From: Paracidovorax cattleyae
GTDB lineage: Bacteria; Pseudomonadota; Gammaproteobacteria; Burkholderiales; Burkholderiaceae_C
Length of the DNA: 64,000 nucleotides
Assembly (NCBI RefSeq): GCF_900104515.1
Contig: NZ_FNJL01000025.1
Location: 24,247-88,246, forward strand
Direction of reading: 5' to 3'
The position numbers and the translations under genes were made by a program. Of the stretch, positions 51,704 to 60,311 are shown piece after piece (within the stretch, counting starts at the first letter, position 1; every line of letters starts with the position of its first letter). Under the pieces are notes generated by a model, which was given only the letters and a program-made list of their open reading frames with translations, did no database searches and had not been told where the DNA came from.

Positions 51704-54505
51704 ATGAGCCTCTTTCCACTCTCCCGCCGTCCGGGCACGCCCCGCAGCAGCCCGACGCGGTTCTGGCACGTGCGCCTGGCGTTCGCGCCGCTGCTGTCGG
51801 CGGCGCTGCTGGGAATCACCTATCTGTACTGGCACCATGCCGAGCAACTGCAGGAAACCCGGCGGCGCCAGAATTTCGACGCGGCGGCCGAGAGGGTGGT
51901 GTCGGCCCTGCGCGACCGCATGGGCGCCTATGAAATGGTGCTGCGCGGTCTCAAGGGCTATGTGGATGGCTCCACGTCCATCGAGCAGGGCGAATTCTCC
52001 GCCTATGTGCATGCGCTGCAGATGGATCAGACGCGGCCGGGGCTGCAGGCCCTGTGCCTGATCGAGCAGATTCCGCACGACGGCCTGCGGCTGCATGTGC
52101 AGTCGATGCGGGCGCAGGGGCTGGAGCGCTACGAGGTGCGCTCGCGCGGGGACCGAGGCGCCTATGCCGTCATCACCCGCGTGGAGCCGCGCACCCGCGG
52201 CAACCTGACGGCACTGGGCTTCGACGTGGCCAGCCTGCCCGCCGCCCGCGAGGCCCTGGACCGCGCGCGCGATTCAGGCGCGCTGGCGCTGTCCGGCCTC
52301 TGGAGCGTGGGCGGTGACGGCGATCCCGGCCTCATGATGTTCCTGCCCGTCTATGCCGGCGGGGGAACACCGGCCACGCAGGAGGCACGGCGCGCGGCGA
52401 TCCAGGGCTGGGTGGCGGCGCCGTTCCGCGTGGCCGCGGTGGCCGGTGCGCTGCTGGGCGAACTGGATCCGGGCGTGTCGCTGCGTATCCAGGATGGTTT
52501 GTCCGGCGGCGATGCCGACGCGGACGCCGGAGAGCTCTACAACTCCCGCGACACGGCCCAGCCGGCCCAGGCGGCTTCCGCCGACCGGCTGCGCGCAGTC
52601 CGCGTGCTGATCGTGGGTGGCCGGCCCTGGACGCTCACCATGGAGCCCCTGCCTGCCTTCGACCACCGGCTCGGGCACGACAACTACGCGCTCATCGCCT
52701 GGCTGGGGGCGCTCTTCAGCGTGCTGGCGGGCTGGTTCATCGCCATGCAGGCCACCGGCCACCAGCGCGCTTCGGCACTCGCCCAGTCGATGACGAGCGA
52801 GCTGCGCACGGCCCGCGACAACCTGGAAGGCATCCTGCAGGCCGTGCCGGACCTGCTGTTCGAACTGGACGCCGATGGCCGCATCCATTACCACCGTTCG
52901 GCACGCTCCGGGTTGTCCGATGAGCCCAGCCAGGCATTCGAAGGCCGTACGCTGGCGGAGGCCCTGCCGCCGGAGGTGGCCCGCGAGTTCATGCAGGCAC
53001 TGCGCGAAGCCGCATCCCAGGGGGTGTCGCTGGGCCGCCAGTACCACCAGGACACCGCCATGGGGCAGCGCTGGTTCGAGCTGTCGGTGGCGCGCCGGCG
53101 CGGCGTGGAAGCCGCCGCAGGGCAGGGCGGTGGTGCCTCGCGCTACGTGGCCCTGGCCCGGGACATCACGGCCCGGCGCGATGCCGAGGCGGCGATGCAC
53201 CGCATGGCGTACTACGACGCGCTCACGGGCCTGCCCAACCGGCGGCTGCTTTTCGAGCAACTGCAGGAGGCGCTGGACCAGGCCCGCAGCGGCGGGCGCA
53301 TCGGCGCACTGTTCTTCATCGACCTGGACAATTTCAAGCAGCTCAACGATGCGCGCGGGCATGCGGCGGGCGACCGCCTGCTGGTGCAGGTGGCGCGGCG
53401 GCTGGAGCGTCTGCTGCAGGGGTTCGGCAGCGTGGTGCGCATCGGTGGCGACGAGTTCGTGGTGCTCATCCCCCGCATCGCCAACGGCATGCAGGCCGGG
53501 GTGGATGCCGCAGGGGCCATGGCGGCGCGGCTGCGCGAAGGGATGGAGGCGCCGTACGACCTGGGCAGCACCTGCTATTCCGTCACCGCCAGCACCGGGG
53601 TGACGCTGTTTCCCAAGGCGGGCGAAACCGTCGAGGACCTGCTGCGCGAAGCCGATACCGCGATGTACCGCGCCAAATCGTCCGGCGCGCACCGCGTGCG
53701 CTTCTTCGAGGCCGACATGCAGGCGGCCGCGCAGGAACGGCTGTCGCTGGAGCAGGACCTGGCGCAGGCGATCGCCGACGATGCGCTCGAGATCCACATC
53801 CATCCCCAGATGGACCGGGACGGGTCCGTCTGCGGCGGCGAACTGCTGCTGCGCTGGAATCATCCGGCGCACGGCAACGTGTCACCCGCCCGCTTCGTCG
53901 CCATCGCGGAGGAGTCCGGGTTGATCCTGCGCCTGGGTGCCCGTGTGATCCGCCGTGCCTGCGACGCGCTGGCGCAGCTGCATGCGGCGGGCCGGGACAT
54001 GACGATTTCCGTCAACGTGAGCGCCCGCCAGTTCCGGCAGGACGATTTCGTCGCCTACGTGCGCGATGCGCTGGCCTACAGCGGCGCGCCGGCGTCCCGC
54101 CTGATCCTGGAAGTCACCGAGACCCTGTTGGTGGAAAACTGGCAGGACACCGCGCAGCGCATGGCGGAACTGGTGCGCTTCGGGGTGCGCTTTTCCATCG
54201 ACGATTTCGGCACGGGCTATTCGAGCCTGGCCTACCTGAAGCGGCTGCCGCTCTATGAACTCAAGATCGACCGCAGCTTCGTGCAGGACGCGCCGGTGAA
54301 CCCCAACGATGCGGCCATCGTGCGCGCCATCCTGTCCATGGCGCAGCACCTGCGCCTGCGCGTGGTGGCCGAAGGGGTGGAAACCGAGACCCAGGCGGAA
54401 TTCCTGGCCCGGCACGGCTGCGACGCCATGCAGGGTTATCTGTACGCTCACCCCCTGCCGCTCAAGGAGTGGATCGACACGCAGGTGGGCGCCGCGGCCG
54501 TCTGA
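51704..54505 (+). CDS. CHASE-PAS-GGDEF-EAL cyclic-di-GMP enzyme
   Basis: 933 residues. One membrane helix near residues 25-45, a periplasmic CHASE sensor (about 60-260), a second helix near 328-350 (LIAWLGALFSVLAGWFIAMQ) and a PAS domain (about 380-490) precede the catalytic domains. The GGDEF domain has an intact RIGGDEFVVL active site (about 580) but no RxxD inhibitory site just upstream. The EAL domain shows GGELLLRWNHPAHG (ELL for EAL, a tolerated variant), VTETLLVENW and IDDFGTGYSSLAYLKRLP. Both synthesis and hydrolysis of c-di-GMP appear possible. Confidence 0.9.
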   Translation: MSLFPLSRRPGTPRSSPTRFWHVRLAFAPLLSAALLGITYLYWHHAEQLQETRRRQNFDAAAERVVSALRDRMGAYEMVLRGLKGYVDGSTSIEQGEFSAYVHALQMDQTRPGLQALCLIEQIPHDGLRLHVQSMRAQGLERYEVRSRGDRGAYAVITRVEPRTRGNLTALGFDVASLPAAREALDRARDSGALALSGLWSVGGDGDPGLMMFLPVYAGGGTPATQEARRAAIQGWVAAPFRVAAVAGALLGELDPGVSLRIQDGLSGGDADADAGELYNSRDTAQPAQAASADRLRAVRVLIVGGRPWTLTMEPLPAFDHRLGHDNYALIAWLGALFSVLAGWFIAMQATGHQRASALAQSMTSELRTARDNLEGILQAVPDLLFELDADGRIHYHRSARSGLSDEPSQAFEGRTLAEALPPEVAREFMQALREAASQGVSLGRQYHQDTAMGQRWFELSVARRRGVEAAAGQGGGASRYVALARDITARRDAEAAMHRMAYYDALTGLPNRRLLFEQLQEALDQARSGGRIGALFFIDLDNFKQLNDARGHAAGDRLLVQVARRLERLLQGFGSVVRIGGDEFVVLIPRIANGMQAGVDAAGAMAARLREGMEAPYDLGSTCYSVTASTGVTLFPKAGETVEDLLREADTAMYRAKSSGAHRVRFFEADMQAAAQERLSLEQDLAQAIADDALEIHIHPQMDRDGSVCGGELLLRWNHPAHGNVSPARFVAIAEESGLILRLGARVIRRACDALAQLHAAGRDMTISVNVSARQFRQDDFVAYVRDALAYSGAPASRLILEVTETLLVENWQDTAQRMAELVRFGVRFSIDDFGTGYSSLAYLKRLPLYELKIDRSFVQDAPVNPNDAAIVRAILSMAQHLRLRVVAEGVETETQAEFLARHGCDAMQGYLYAHPLPLKEWIDTQVGAAAV

Positions 54506-54522
54506 ACCGTGGCCCGCGGTAT

Positions 54523-55566
54523 TCAGCCGGGCAGGGCGTCCGCAGCCACCCGGGGCGGCGTGCGTGCGATGGCCATCACCTCGTGTGCGGGCAGGTGCTT
54601 GAGGCGGTGGTCGCTCCAGACCTGCCGCCACCGCCGCGCGCCGGGCAACCCGTTGCGCAGGCCCAGCATGTGGCGCGCAACGGAGTACCACGAGGTGCCG
54701 TGCTGCGCCGCCTCGCGCGCCATGTAGTCCACCATGGCTTCTTCGGCGGCCTCCCGGGTGAGGGCGGACTCGGCGCCGCCAAAATACAGCGCATCCCAGC
54801 GGGCGAGCCACCAGGGGTTGTGGTAGGCCTCGCGGCCGATCATCGCGCCATCGAGGCCGCCGCCCAGCGCTTCCTGCACCGCGGCGTCGGTGGCGAGGCC
54901 GCCGTTGATCGCGATGACGAGGTCCGGGAACTCGGCCTTGAGCCGGTGCACCACGTCGTAGCGCAGCGGCGGGATTTCACGGTTCTCCTTCGGCGACAGG
55001 CCTTCCAGCCAGGCATTGCGCGCATGCACGATGAACACGCGGCAACCGGCCTCGGCCACCGCGCCGACGAAATCCCGCACGAAGGCGTAGTCTTCGCTGC
55101 GGCCGATCCCGATGCGGTGCTTGACGGTGACAGGCACGCTCACCGCATCCACCATCGCCTTCACGCAGTCGGCCACCAGGCGCGGCTCGTTCATCAGGCA
55201 GGCGCCGAAGGCCCCGCGCTGCACGCGCTCGCTGGGGCATCCGCAGTTGAGGTTGATCTCGCCATAGCCCCAGTGCTCGCCGAGACGCGCCGAATGCGCG
55301 AGGTCGGCGGGCTCGCTGCCGCCCAGTTGCAGCGCGACCGGGTGTTCCTCGGCGTTGAAGCGCAGGTGCCGCTCCACGTCGCCATGCACCAGCGCACCGG
55401 TCGTCACCATCTCGGTGTAGAGCAGGGCATGGCGGCTCAGCAGCCGGTGGAAGTAGCGGCAGTGGCGGTCGGTCCAGTCCATCATCGGCGCAACGGACAG
55501 GCGCCAGGGGACTGTTTTCTGGATGTTTTCTTTTAAATCAACAGTTTGCGATGGTGCTTGCAACAT
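54523..55566 (-). CDS. dusA: tRNA-dihydrouridine synthase A
   Basis: This 347-residue flavoenzyme reduces uridines 20/20a in the tRNA D loop. Motifs are VAPMMDWTDRHCRYFHRLL, YTEMVTTGALVHGD, INLNCGCPSERVQRGAFGAC (catalytic Cys), VTVKHRIGI, INGGLATDAAVQEAL, and GAMIGREAYHNPW. The first 20 codons (about 55508-55566) are AT-rich, unlike the rest of the gene. dusA 5' ends are known integration sites for prophages and islands, and mobile-element remnants follow immediately upstream. The start region may therefore have been rebuilt by an inserted element. Confidence 0.95.
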   Translation of the reverse strand: MLQAPSQTVDLKENIQKTVPWRLSVAPMMDWTDRHCRYFHRLLSRHALLYTEMVTTGALVHGDVERHLRFNAEEHPVALQLGGSEPADLAHSARLGEHWGYGEINLNCGCPSERVQRGAFGACLMNEPRLVADCVKAMVDAVSVPVTVKHRIGIGRSEDYAFVRDFVGAVAEAGCRVFIVHARNAWLEGLSPKENREIPPLRYDVVHRLKAEFPDLVIAINGGLATDAAVQEALGGGLDGAMIGREAYHNPWWLARWDALYFGGAESALTREAAEEAMVDYMAREAAQHGTSWYSVARHMLGLRNGLPGARRWRQVWSDHRLKHLPAHEVMAIARTPPRVAADALPG

Positions 55567-55964
55567 TTCGGGCTTCCTATTTACCGCCTTTTCGCACTAT
55601 TCCGACCCATTTTTGAAGCCATGGTCTACATTGAGTGCTATGAGGACCAACGTGTAGCACTGCCAGATGGGTACGAGCACGTAAAGAAAGAAGAGTAGCG
55701 GAACCTTCTCACACACGGCCCAGATCCGGCTGAAGCAGAGCGGGAAGGTCGTGCACAGGGAGGCGCAGACGTTCAGTCGCCGAATGTTGGCGTCCGCGTG
55801 GCTGAAGCGCCGAGAGTCGGCGTTAGAACTGGCGCGCGCAAGCGGCCGGAAGATGGCCGAGAAGGTGACGCTGAGGGTGCTGTTCGACGAGTAGGTCAGT
55901 GCGGCTGAAAAATCACGCCGTGGGGGCGTAGCAAGACGCGGACATCAAGAGGGTGTAGACGAAA
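55567..55964. other. Intergenic stretch between dusA and IS5 remnant
   Basis: This 398-bp stretch has no intact gene. It holds an integrase-like fragment at 55685-55894 on the plus strand. A short open frame at 55621-55698 (MVYIECYEDQRVALP) that I do not recognise is also present, and the left flank of the IS5-type remnant lies at the end. Confidence 0.5.
55685..55894 (+). pseudogene. Remnant of a tyrosine-recombinase (phage-type integrase) N-terminal domain
   Basis: A 69-codon open stretch with no start codon reads SGTFSHTAQIRLKQSGKVV, then HREAQTFSRRMLASAWLKRR and ESALELARASGRK, and stops at a TAG (55892-55894). The pattern xYTAQIRxKxxGxVVHxExxTFxRxxLAxxWxxRRExxL is that of the N-terminal arm-binding domain of integrases found in islands and prophages. 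The core-binding and catalytic domains are missing. Its place 120 bp from the dusA start fits the integrase of a dusA-targeting element. The call is from pattern memory only. Confidence 0.5.
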
Positions 55965-56520
55965 TCAACCATCGAGCGCGAGCCTGCTGAGCAGGATACG
56001 CGCCTCAGCGAGCCAGACCCAGGCAGTGGAGATCGAGGTCTTGCGATCGTGGTGCATGACCATGCGGCGCCAGCGCTCATTCCAGCCATGTCCTGCCTTT
56101 GACTTTTTTGCCTGCGTCGTAGCCGCAGTCGCCGCCCTGCGGTGATGCGCGGTTGGACTGCGCATCGATGACGGCCGCACTCGGTTGGGCGGCGCCACCC
56201 ATGCGGGTTCGCCATTGTTGGCGCAGCCGGTCCTGCATCTGCTCGAAGGCGTCGACTTCCACCCATCGCATGAAGGCCTTGTAGACCGCCTGCCACGGCG
56301 CGAAGCTCGACGGCAGGAGCCGCCAGGAGCCGCCAGTGCGCAGCACGTAGCAGCAGGCGTCGACCAAGTGCCGACGCTCGTAGCAGGCTGGCGCACCGCG
56401 GCTGCCTCCGGGACGCTCGAAGAGGTCCGCGACCAGGCTCCATTCGGTATCGGTCAGATCGGTGCTGTACTGGCCTGTCTCACGCCGGTGCGCTGCGGTG
56501 TCGCCATGGCGCTTTGCCAC
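55965..56520 (-). pseudogene. IS5-family transposase, internally deleted
   Basis: The N-terminal part is recognisable (DLTDTEWSLVADLFERPG, HLVDACCYVLRTGGSWRLLP, WQAVYKAFMRWVEVDAFEQM, VIDAQSNRAS, GYDAGKKVKGR). After KKVKGR the reading frame shifts and jumps straight to the C-terminal end (ERWRRMVMHHDRKTSIST, AWVWLAEARILLSRLALDG). The middle with the second and third DDE residues is missing, so the enzyme is dead. The family member is probably an IS5-group element; terminal repeats could not be fixed. Confidence 0.75.
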
Positions 56521-56604
56521 GGCGACCGGGGCAACTGGCTTGACGGACTCACTCGGGAGTCCAGACGGCAGCAGGCCGCGAGGACTGACCAGGCGCTTTA
56601 TTGC

Positions 56605-56619
56605 GAATAGAAGTCATTC
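56605..56619 (+). promoter_or_regulatory. Possible Fur box upstream of the FecI-type sigma gene
   Basis: GAATAGAAGTCATTC is an imperfect inverted repeat with AT-rich arms 46 bp before the sigma gene start, where iron-regulated ECF genes usually carry a Fur site. The match to the Fur consensus is partial. Confidence 0.35.
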
Positions 56620-56665
56620 CTGTATACTTGGACTGGTAGAAACCCGAACCCTTCAACGTCTGCGC

Positions 56666-57214
56666 ATGGCTTCTCAGCAGTCCCAGGGCGTCGCGGCGTT
56701 GTACTGTTCGCATCATTCTTGGCTGCAATCATGGCTAGAGCGCAGGCTCGGGCATGCCGCTGATGCGGCAGATCTGGCCCAGGATGCTTTCATACGCCTC
56801 ATTCGCTCGCCACTCTCATTCGAGAATCCTGGCTCCGCTCGCTCATACCTGAGGAAGCTGGCCGGCGGCCTTTGTGTAGATCTTTGGCGTCGCCGCCAAA
56901 TCGAACAGGCATGGTTGGACACGCTGACATCCCTGCCCGAGGACCTCGTTCCTTCGGCAGAGCACCAGGCGATCGTGCTACAGACAATGGGAGAGATTGA
57001 CCGCATGCTGAACGGGATCTCCGCCAAGGCGGCTACCGCATTCGTGCTGGCGGTGGGATGCGAGATGACCGACAACGAGGTCGCGGAGCAGGTAGGAGTC
57101 TCGCCGCGAATGGTGAGAAAGTACGTTGCGGCCGCCATGGCTCATTGCATCGCCTTGGAGATCCGAGCCTCATCGTCGGCAGGCAACACATCTGACAAGC
57201 ATCCAGAACTGTGA
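56666..57214 (+). CDS. FecI-family ECF sigma factor
   Basis: 182 residues. Region 2 is YCSHHSWLQSWLERRLGHAA, ADLAQDAFIRLIRSP, and ARSYLRKLAGGLCVDLWRRR; region 4 is MLNGISAKAATAFVLAV, then NEVAEQVGVSPRMVRKYVAA. This is the FecI/FpvI iron-starvation type. The ATG at 56666 fits the family; upstream in-frame sequence runs into the transposase remnant. Its stop overlaps the GTG start of the anti-sigma gene (GTGA). It probably transcribes the receptor gene and the DUF3649-PepSY operon through the shared elements at 58235 and 60679. Confidence 0.9.
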   Translation: MASQQSQGVAALYCSHHSWLQSWLERRLGHAADAADLAQDAFIRLIRSPLSFENPGSARSYLRKLAGGLCVDLWRRRQIEQAWLDTLTSLPEDLVPSAEHQAIVLQTMGEIDRMLNGISAKAATAFVLAVGCEMTDNEVAEQVGVSPRMVRKYVAAAMAHCIALEIRASSSAGNTSDKHPEL

Positions 57215-58218
57215 AGCCACTCAACGGGTCTTTGGACACAGCTGGTGACCACCTGCCTGGCGAGCTGCCACACGAGGTGATTGAATCTGCTGCGCAGTGG
57301 TACGCAGAGCTCCGTTCCGGCAACGCCTCCGAGAAGCAGGAGCGCGACTTGGCTGCCTGGTTGGCCCAGAACCCATCCCATGGTGCCGCATGGAGCTATG
57401 TCGAGCGCATCAGTCAGCGGTTTGAGCCCATCCGCGGATCAGAATCGAAGCGCGAAATTGGCGAGTCCTATGCGAAGGCTTCCAAGAGGCAGTCCAGGCG
57501 GCGGTTCCTTGCGCTGCCTGCCATTGGCGCGGCTGTTTTTGGAGGGCTTCTATGGAAGCGCGAGGCTGTTCAGGGGCAGATTCTCGCGATGGCCGCGGAC
57601 GTTCGAACCCGGACCGGAGAGATTCGAGAGCTGCGGTTGGATGAGCACTCAGCACTCTGGCTCAATACCGCGACAGCTGCTAATTATGCACTGCGCTCCA
57701 GCGAAAGCCAGATTGAAATGGTGGCGGGCGAGATACTGGTGCATGCAGAGCCGGGCCACAGTCGCATGTTCTCTGTGGAGGCTCCTCACGTGCGGATGAC
57801 GGCGCGCGGCAGCCGATTTGGCGTCCTCTCTTCTGACGAAGGAAGCCTCATTTCCGTGTATCACGGAAGCGTTTCGCTCTCATTCGGCACAGAACTCGGA
57901 GAGCTGACGCTGAAGGCTGGCCAGCAACTGCGCGTCTTGGGCGATACCGTTGGATCGGTCGTTGCAGCGCATCCGGCTCGCGAAGCCTGGATCCACGGAA
58001 TGCTTGTTGCCCAGGACGACCGGTTCTCCGACGTAGTGGCAGACCTGCGCCGGTACAGGCGAGGCCACCTTGCGCTGTCGCCTGACGTGGCCGATCACCG
58101 GGTGGTCGGAACTTTCCCTCTCAACGATACGGACAAGGCCCTGGAGATGATGGCCTCTGTGTTGCCGATTGCGATCCACCAGCGGCTTCCCTGGTGGACC
58201 AGTATCGAAAAAGCTTGA
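57211..58218 (+). CDS. FecR-family anti-sigma/sigma regulator
   Basis: This 335-residue protein has an N-terminal DUF4880 segment (VIESAAQWYAELRSGNASEK, DLAAWLAQNPSHGAAWSYVE), then one membrane helix (RRRFLALPAIGAAVFGGLLW). A periplasmic FecR domain follows (VRTRTGEIRELRLDEHSALW, GEILVHAEPGHSRMFSVEAP, VYHGSVSLSF), ending in an STN-like region (LRRYRRGHLALSPDVAD, VGTFPLNDTDKALEMMASVL). It should pass the ligand-bound receptor signal to the sigma factor. It starts at a GTG overlapping the sigma stop. Confidence 0.9.
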   Translation: MKPLNGSLDTAGDHLPGELPHEVIESAAQWYAELRSGNASEKQERDLAAWLAQNPSHGAAWSYVERISQRFEPIRGSESKREIGESYAKASKRQSRRRFLALPAIGAAVFGGLLWKREAVQGQILAMAADVRTRTGEIRELRLDEHSALWLNTATAANYALRSSESQIEMVAGEILVHAEPGHSRMFSVEAPHVRMTARGSRFGVLSSDEGSLISVYHGSVSLSFGTELGELTLKAGQQLRVLGDTVGSVVAAHPAREAWIHGMLVAQDDRFSDVVADLRRYRRGHLALSPDVADHRVVGTFPLNDTDKALEMMASVLPIAIHQRLPWWTSIEKA

Positions 58219-58234
58219 GACGACCGGTCATGTG

Positions 58235-58265
58235 AGTTCCGCTTTTCTCCATCTCGTTCGATTAA
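58235..58265 (+). promoter_or_regulatory. Putative FecI-type promoter of the DUF3649-PepSY-DUF3325 operon
   Basis: AGTTCCGC (58235-58242), 11 bp, then TCGTTCGATTAA (58254-58265). The same two blocks at the same spacing occur before the receptor gene at 60679-60709. It lies 17 bp after the anti-sigma gene and 50 bp before the DUF3649 gene. Confidence 0.6.
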
Positions 58266-58314
58266 GGAGATGGAGAACTTGCGCCGCGCTTTCCCCGGGG
58301 GAAGTGCCAATCAC

Positions 58315-58641
58315 ATGAAAAACCCTCTCAACGACCTTCCTCTCATCAATCGGGTTAGCCCGTATCAGTGGTCAGTGCTGGCCCGCGTGTTTGCGGGAAC
58401 GATCGGCGCCTACCTTGCCTCGGCTCTTTCGGCCTATCTGTTGGCCATGGTTTACGTGGCCGCAGGCTCCTCAAGAGCAGATGCGGTGGCCGCTTCGACG
58501 CTCCTTGCGTTTCTCATTCAGGTCGTGGCCGTTGTCATGGTCTTCGCTTGCAGTTCAACGCTGAAGGCGGTCAGGAGCATCGCCATTCTTCTGGTCATCC
58601 TGGCCATTGCCGCCTGGATCAACGCGCCGATTCGACCATGA
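58315..58641 (+). CDS. DUF3649 family small membrane protein
   Basis: 108 residues with three predicted membrane helices: VFAGTIGAYLASALSAYLLA, AASTLLAFLIQVVAVVMVFA, and RSIAILLVILAIAAWI. The layout and place directly before a PepSY protein in an iron cassette are those of DUF3649 proteins. The ATG at 58315 is preferred (GGGGGAAG upstream). An ATG at 58270 would leave almost no leader if transcription starts at the promoter element. It overlaps the PepSY gene in ATGA. Confidence 0.8.
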   Translation: MKNPLNDLPLINRVSPYQWSVLARVFAGTIGAYLASALSAYLLAMVYVAAGSSRADAVAASTLLAFLIQVVAVVMVFACSSTLKAVRSIAILLVILAIAAWINAPIRP

Positions 58642-60311
58642 GAGCAGACGGAAAACCTGAAGGCCTCCGACAGTCCATGTCATGGCTTCATACCTGGAGT
58701 GGGCTGGTACTCGGTTGGCTGCTGTTTGCGATCTTTCTGACTGGTACCTTGAGCTACATCCTCGATGAAATCGACGTATGGATGCAGCCTGGGATGCATC
58801 AGTCCGTTCCGACTGCTGCGACGCCGCAACTGGCCGTCGACACTCTCAAGGAACTGGCACCGAATGCAAGTAGCTGGACGATCTCCCTTCCAACGCCGAG
58901 GCAGATCGCTCTTGGTGTTTCCTGGACCGATCCCGGCGCTGAAGCGGCATCCAGTCAGGTCGGACGTGGCCGCGGGCGGAACGCTCGTCTCATCGAGTTA
59001 GATGCATCTACAGGTGAGAAGCTGACCAGGCGCGAGACCGCTGGCGGACGATTCCTCTACCGCTTCCACTTCGAGCTGTACAACATGCCTCGAAATTGGA
59101 GTCGCTGGATCGTCGGCATCGCGACCATGTTCATGTTCGCTGCCATCGTGAGTGGTGTCATCACCCACAAGAAGATCTTCGTCGACTTCTTCACTTTCAG
59201 GCCAGGTAAGGGGCAGAGGTCGTGGCTCGATGCACACAACGTGACGGCCGTTCTTGCCCTGCCATTCCACATCATGATCACCTTCAGCGGCCTTCTGCTT
59301 CTGATGCTGACCATCATGCCCTGGGGTATTCAAAGCACCTATGGCGACGTGAAGACCTATTTCGCGGAAAGCCGTGGAGGACATGGTGCGGGGGGGGCTC
59401 CAGGCGGAGGCGGGGCGCGTGGTACCCGCCCGGCTGACACTGAGCCGCAGGGCTGGGTGGAGATGGCCCCTGTTGGTCCAATGATAGTGACTGCACATCG
59501 GCGCTGGGGTGGGCAGGATGTCGCGAGCATCACAGTTACTCGACCAGGAAAGTCGGGATCCACTGTCGAACTTCGTGAGGCTGGCGGCTCAAGTTTGCTC
59601 GATCGCGGCAGCAGCCGCAGTATGGTTCTGGACGCCGACACGGGCCGGGTTCTGAGCGAGAAGCGAGCAGATGCTCCGTCCGCTTGGGCTGCAACGGTGA
59701 ACGCCCTGACAACGCCGCATCTGGGCCGATTTGCCGGTCCGGCGTTGCGGTTACTGCTGTTCGTGAGCGGACTCATTGGAGCGGCGATGGTCGCGACAGG
59801 GATGGTGCTTTGGCTCGTGAAGCGGAGCCCGACCTATAAGGCGAAAACCCGACATGCAGGGCACAGGTGCGTTGAGATTCTCAACGTCGCTGCCATAAGC
59901 GGGCTACTCCTGGCGGTAGCGGCGTATTTCCTGGCGAGCCGATTCATTCCATCCGGCTTCTCCGAAAGAGCAGCCTGGGAGATCCGCTCCTTCTTCATCG
60001 TCTGGGTGTTGAGCCTCGCCCATGCAGCTCTGCGATCGCACAAAGCGGCCTGGATTGAGCAGCTGGCGCTCGCTGCTATCGCATTCGCGTCGCTGCCGCT
60101 GGTTAACGGTTGGACAGGAGGTGCGCCGTTGACATCTAGCGTGCGGAACGCGCAGTGGAGCCTTGTGATATTCGAGGTATCGATGCTTGTGTTGTCCGCA
60201 GCTTGCATCACGACCGTGTACTTCCTGACGCGGAGATCCAAGAAGGTGCCGACCAGCCCTAAGCGTCAGACAGCTCAGAACGGTGCGGAGCTTCTAGAGG
60301 TGAATAAATGA
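58638..60311 (+). CDS. PepSY-associated transmembrane protein (possible ferric-siderophore reductase)
   Basis: This 557-residue inner-membrane protein has about seven hydrophobic segments, starting LHTWSGLVLGWLLFAIFLTG and including SRWIVGIATMFMFAAIVSGV and ALRLLLFVSGLIGAAMVATG. Conserved membrane His (HTWSG, RFHFELYNMP, HNVTAVLALPFH) resemble haem ligands of PepSY_TM proteins, some of which reduce ferric siderophores (FoxB/PiuB-like). A Gly-rich loop (ESRGGHGAGGAPGGGGARGT) includes a run of eight G in the DNA. It overlaps its neighbours on both sides by 4 bp. Confidence 0.85.
   Translation: MRADGKPEGLRQSMSWLHTWSGLVLGWLLFAIFLTGTLSYILDEIDVWMQPGMHQSVPTAATPQLAVDTLKELAPNASSWTISLPTPRQIALGVSWTDPGAEAASSQVGRGRGRNARLIELDASTGEKLTRRETAGGRFLYRFHFELYNMPRNWSRWIVGIATMFMFAAIVSGVITHKKIFVDFFTFRPGKGQRSWLDAHNVTAVLALPFHIMITFSGLLLLMLTIMPWGIQSTYGDVKTYFAESRGGHGAGGAPGGGGARGTRPADTEPQGWVEMAPVGPMIVTAHRRWGGQDVASITVTRPGKSGSTVELREAGGSSLLDRGSSRSMVLDADTGRVLSEKRADAPSAWAATVNALTTPHLGRFAGPALRLLLFVSGLIGAAMVATGMVLWLVKRSPTYKAKTRHAGHRCVEILNVAAISGLLLAVAAYFLASRFIPSGFSERAAWEIRSFFIVWVLSLAHAALRSHKAAWIEQLALAAIAFASLPLVNGWTGGAPLTSSVRNAQWSLVIFEVSMLVLSAACITTVYFLTRRSKKVPTSPKRQTAQNGAELLEVNK

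Noticed and set aside
53820..53880. EAL domain judged inactive because the signature is ELL
   Set aside because: ELL variants are common in active phosphodiesterases, and the DDFGTGYSS and other metal-binding segments are intact.
55621..55698. 25-codon frame beginning MVYIECYEDQ
   Set aside because: Too short, no clear ribosome site, not recognised; probably chance within island debris.
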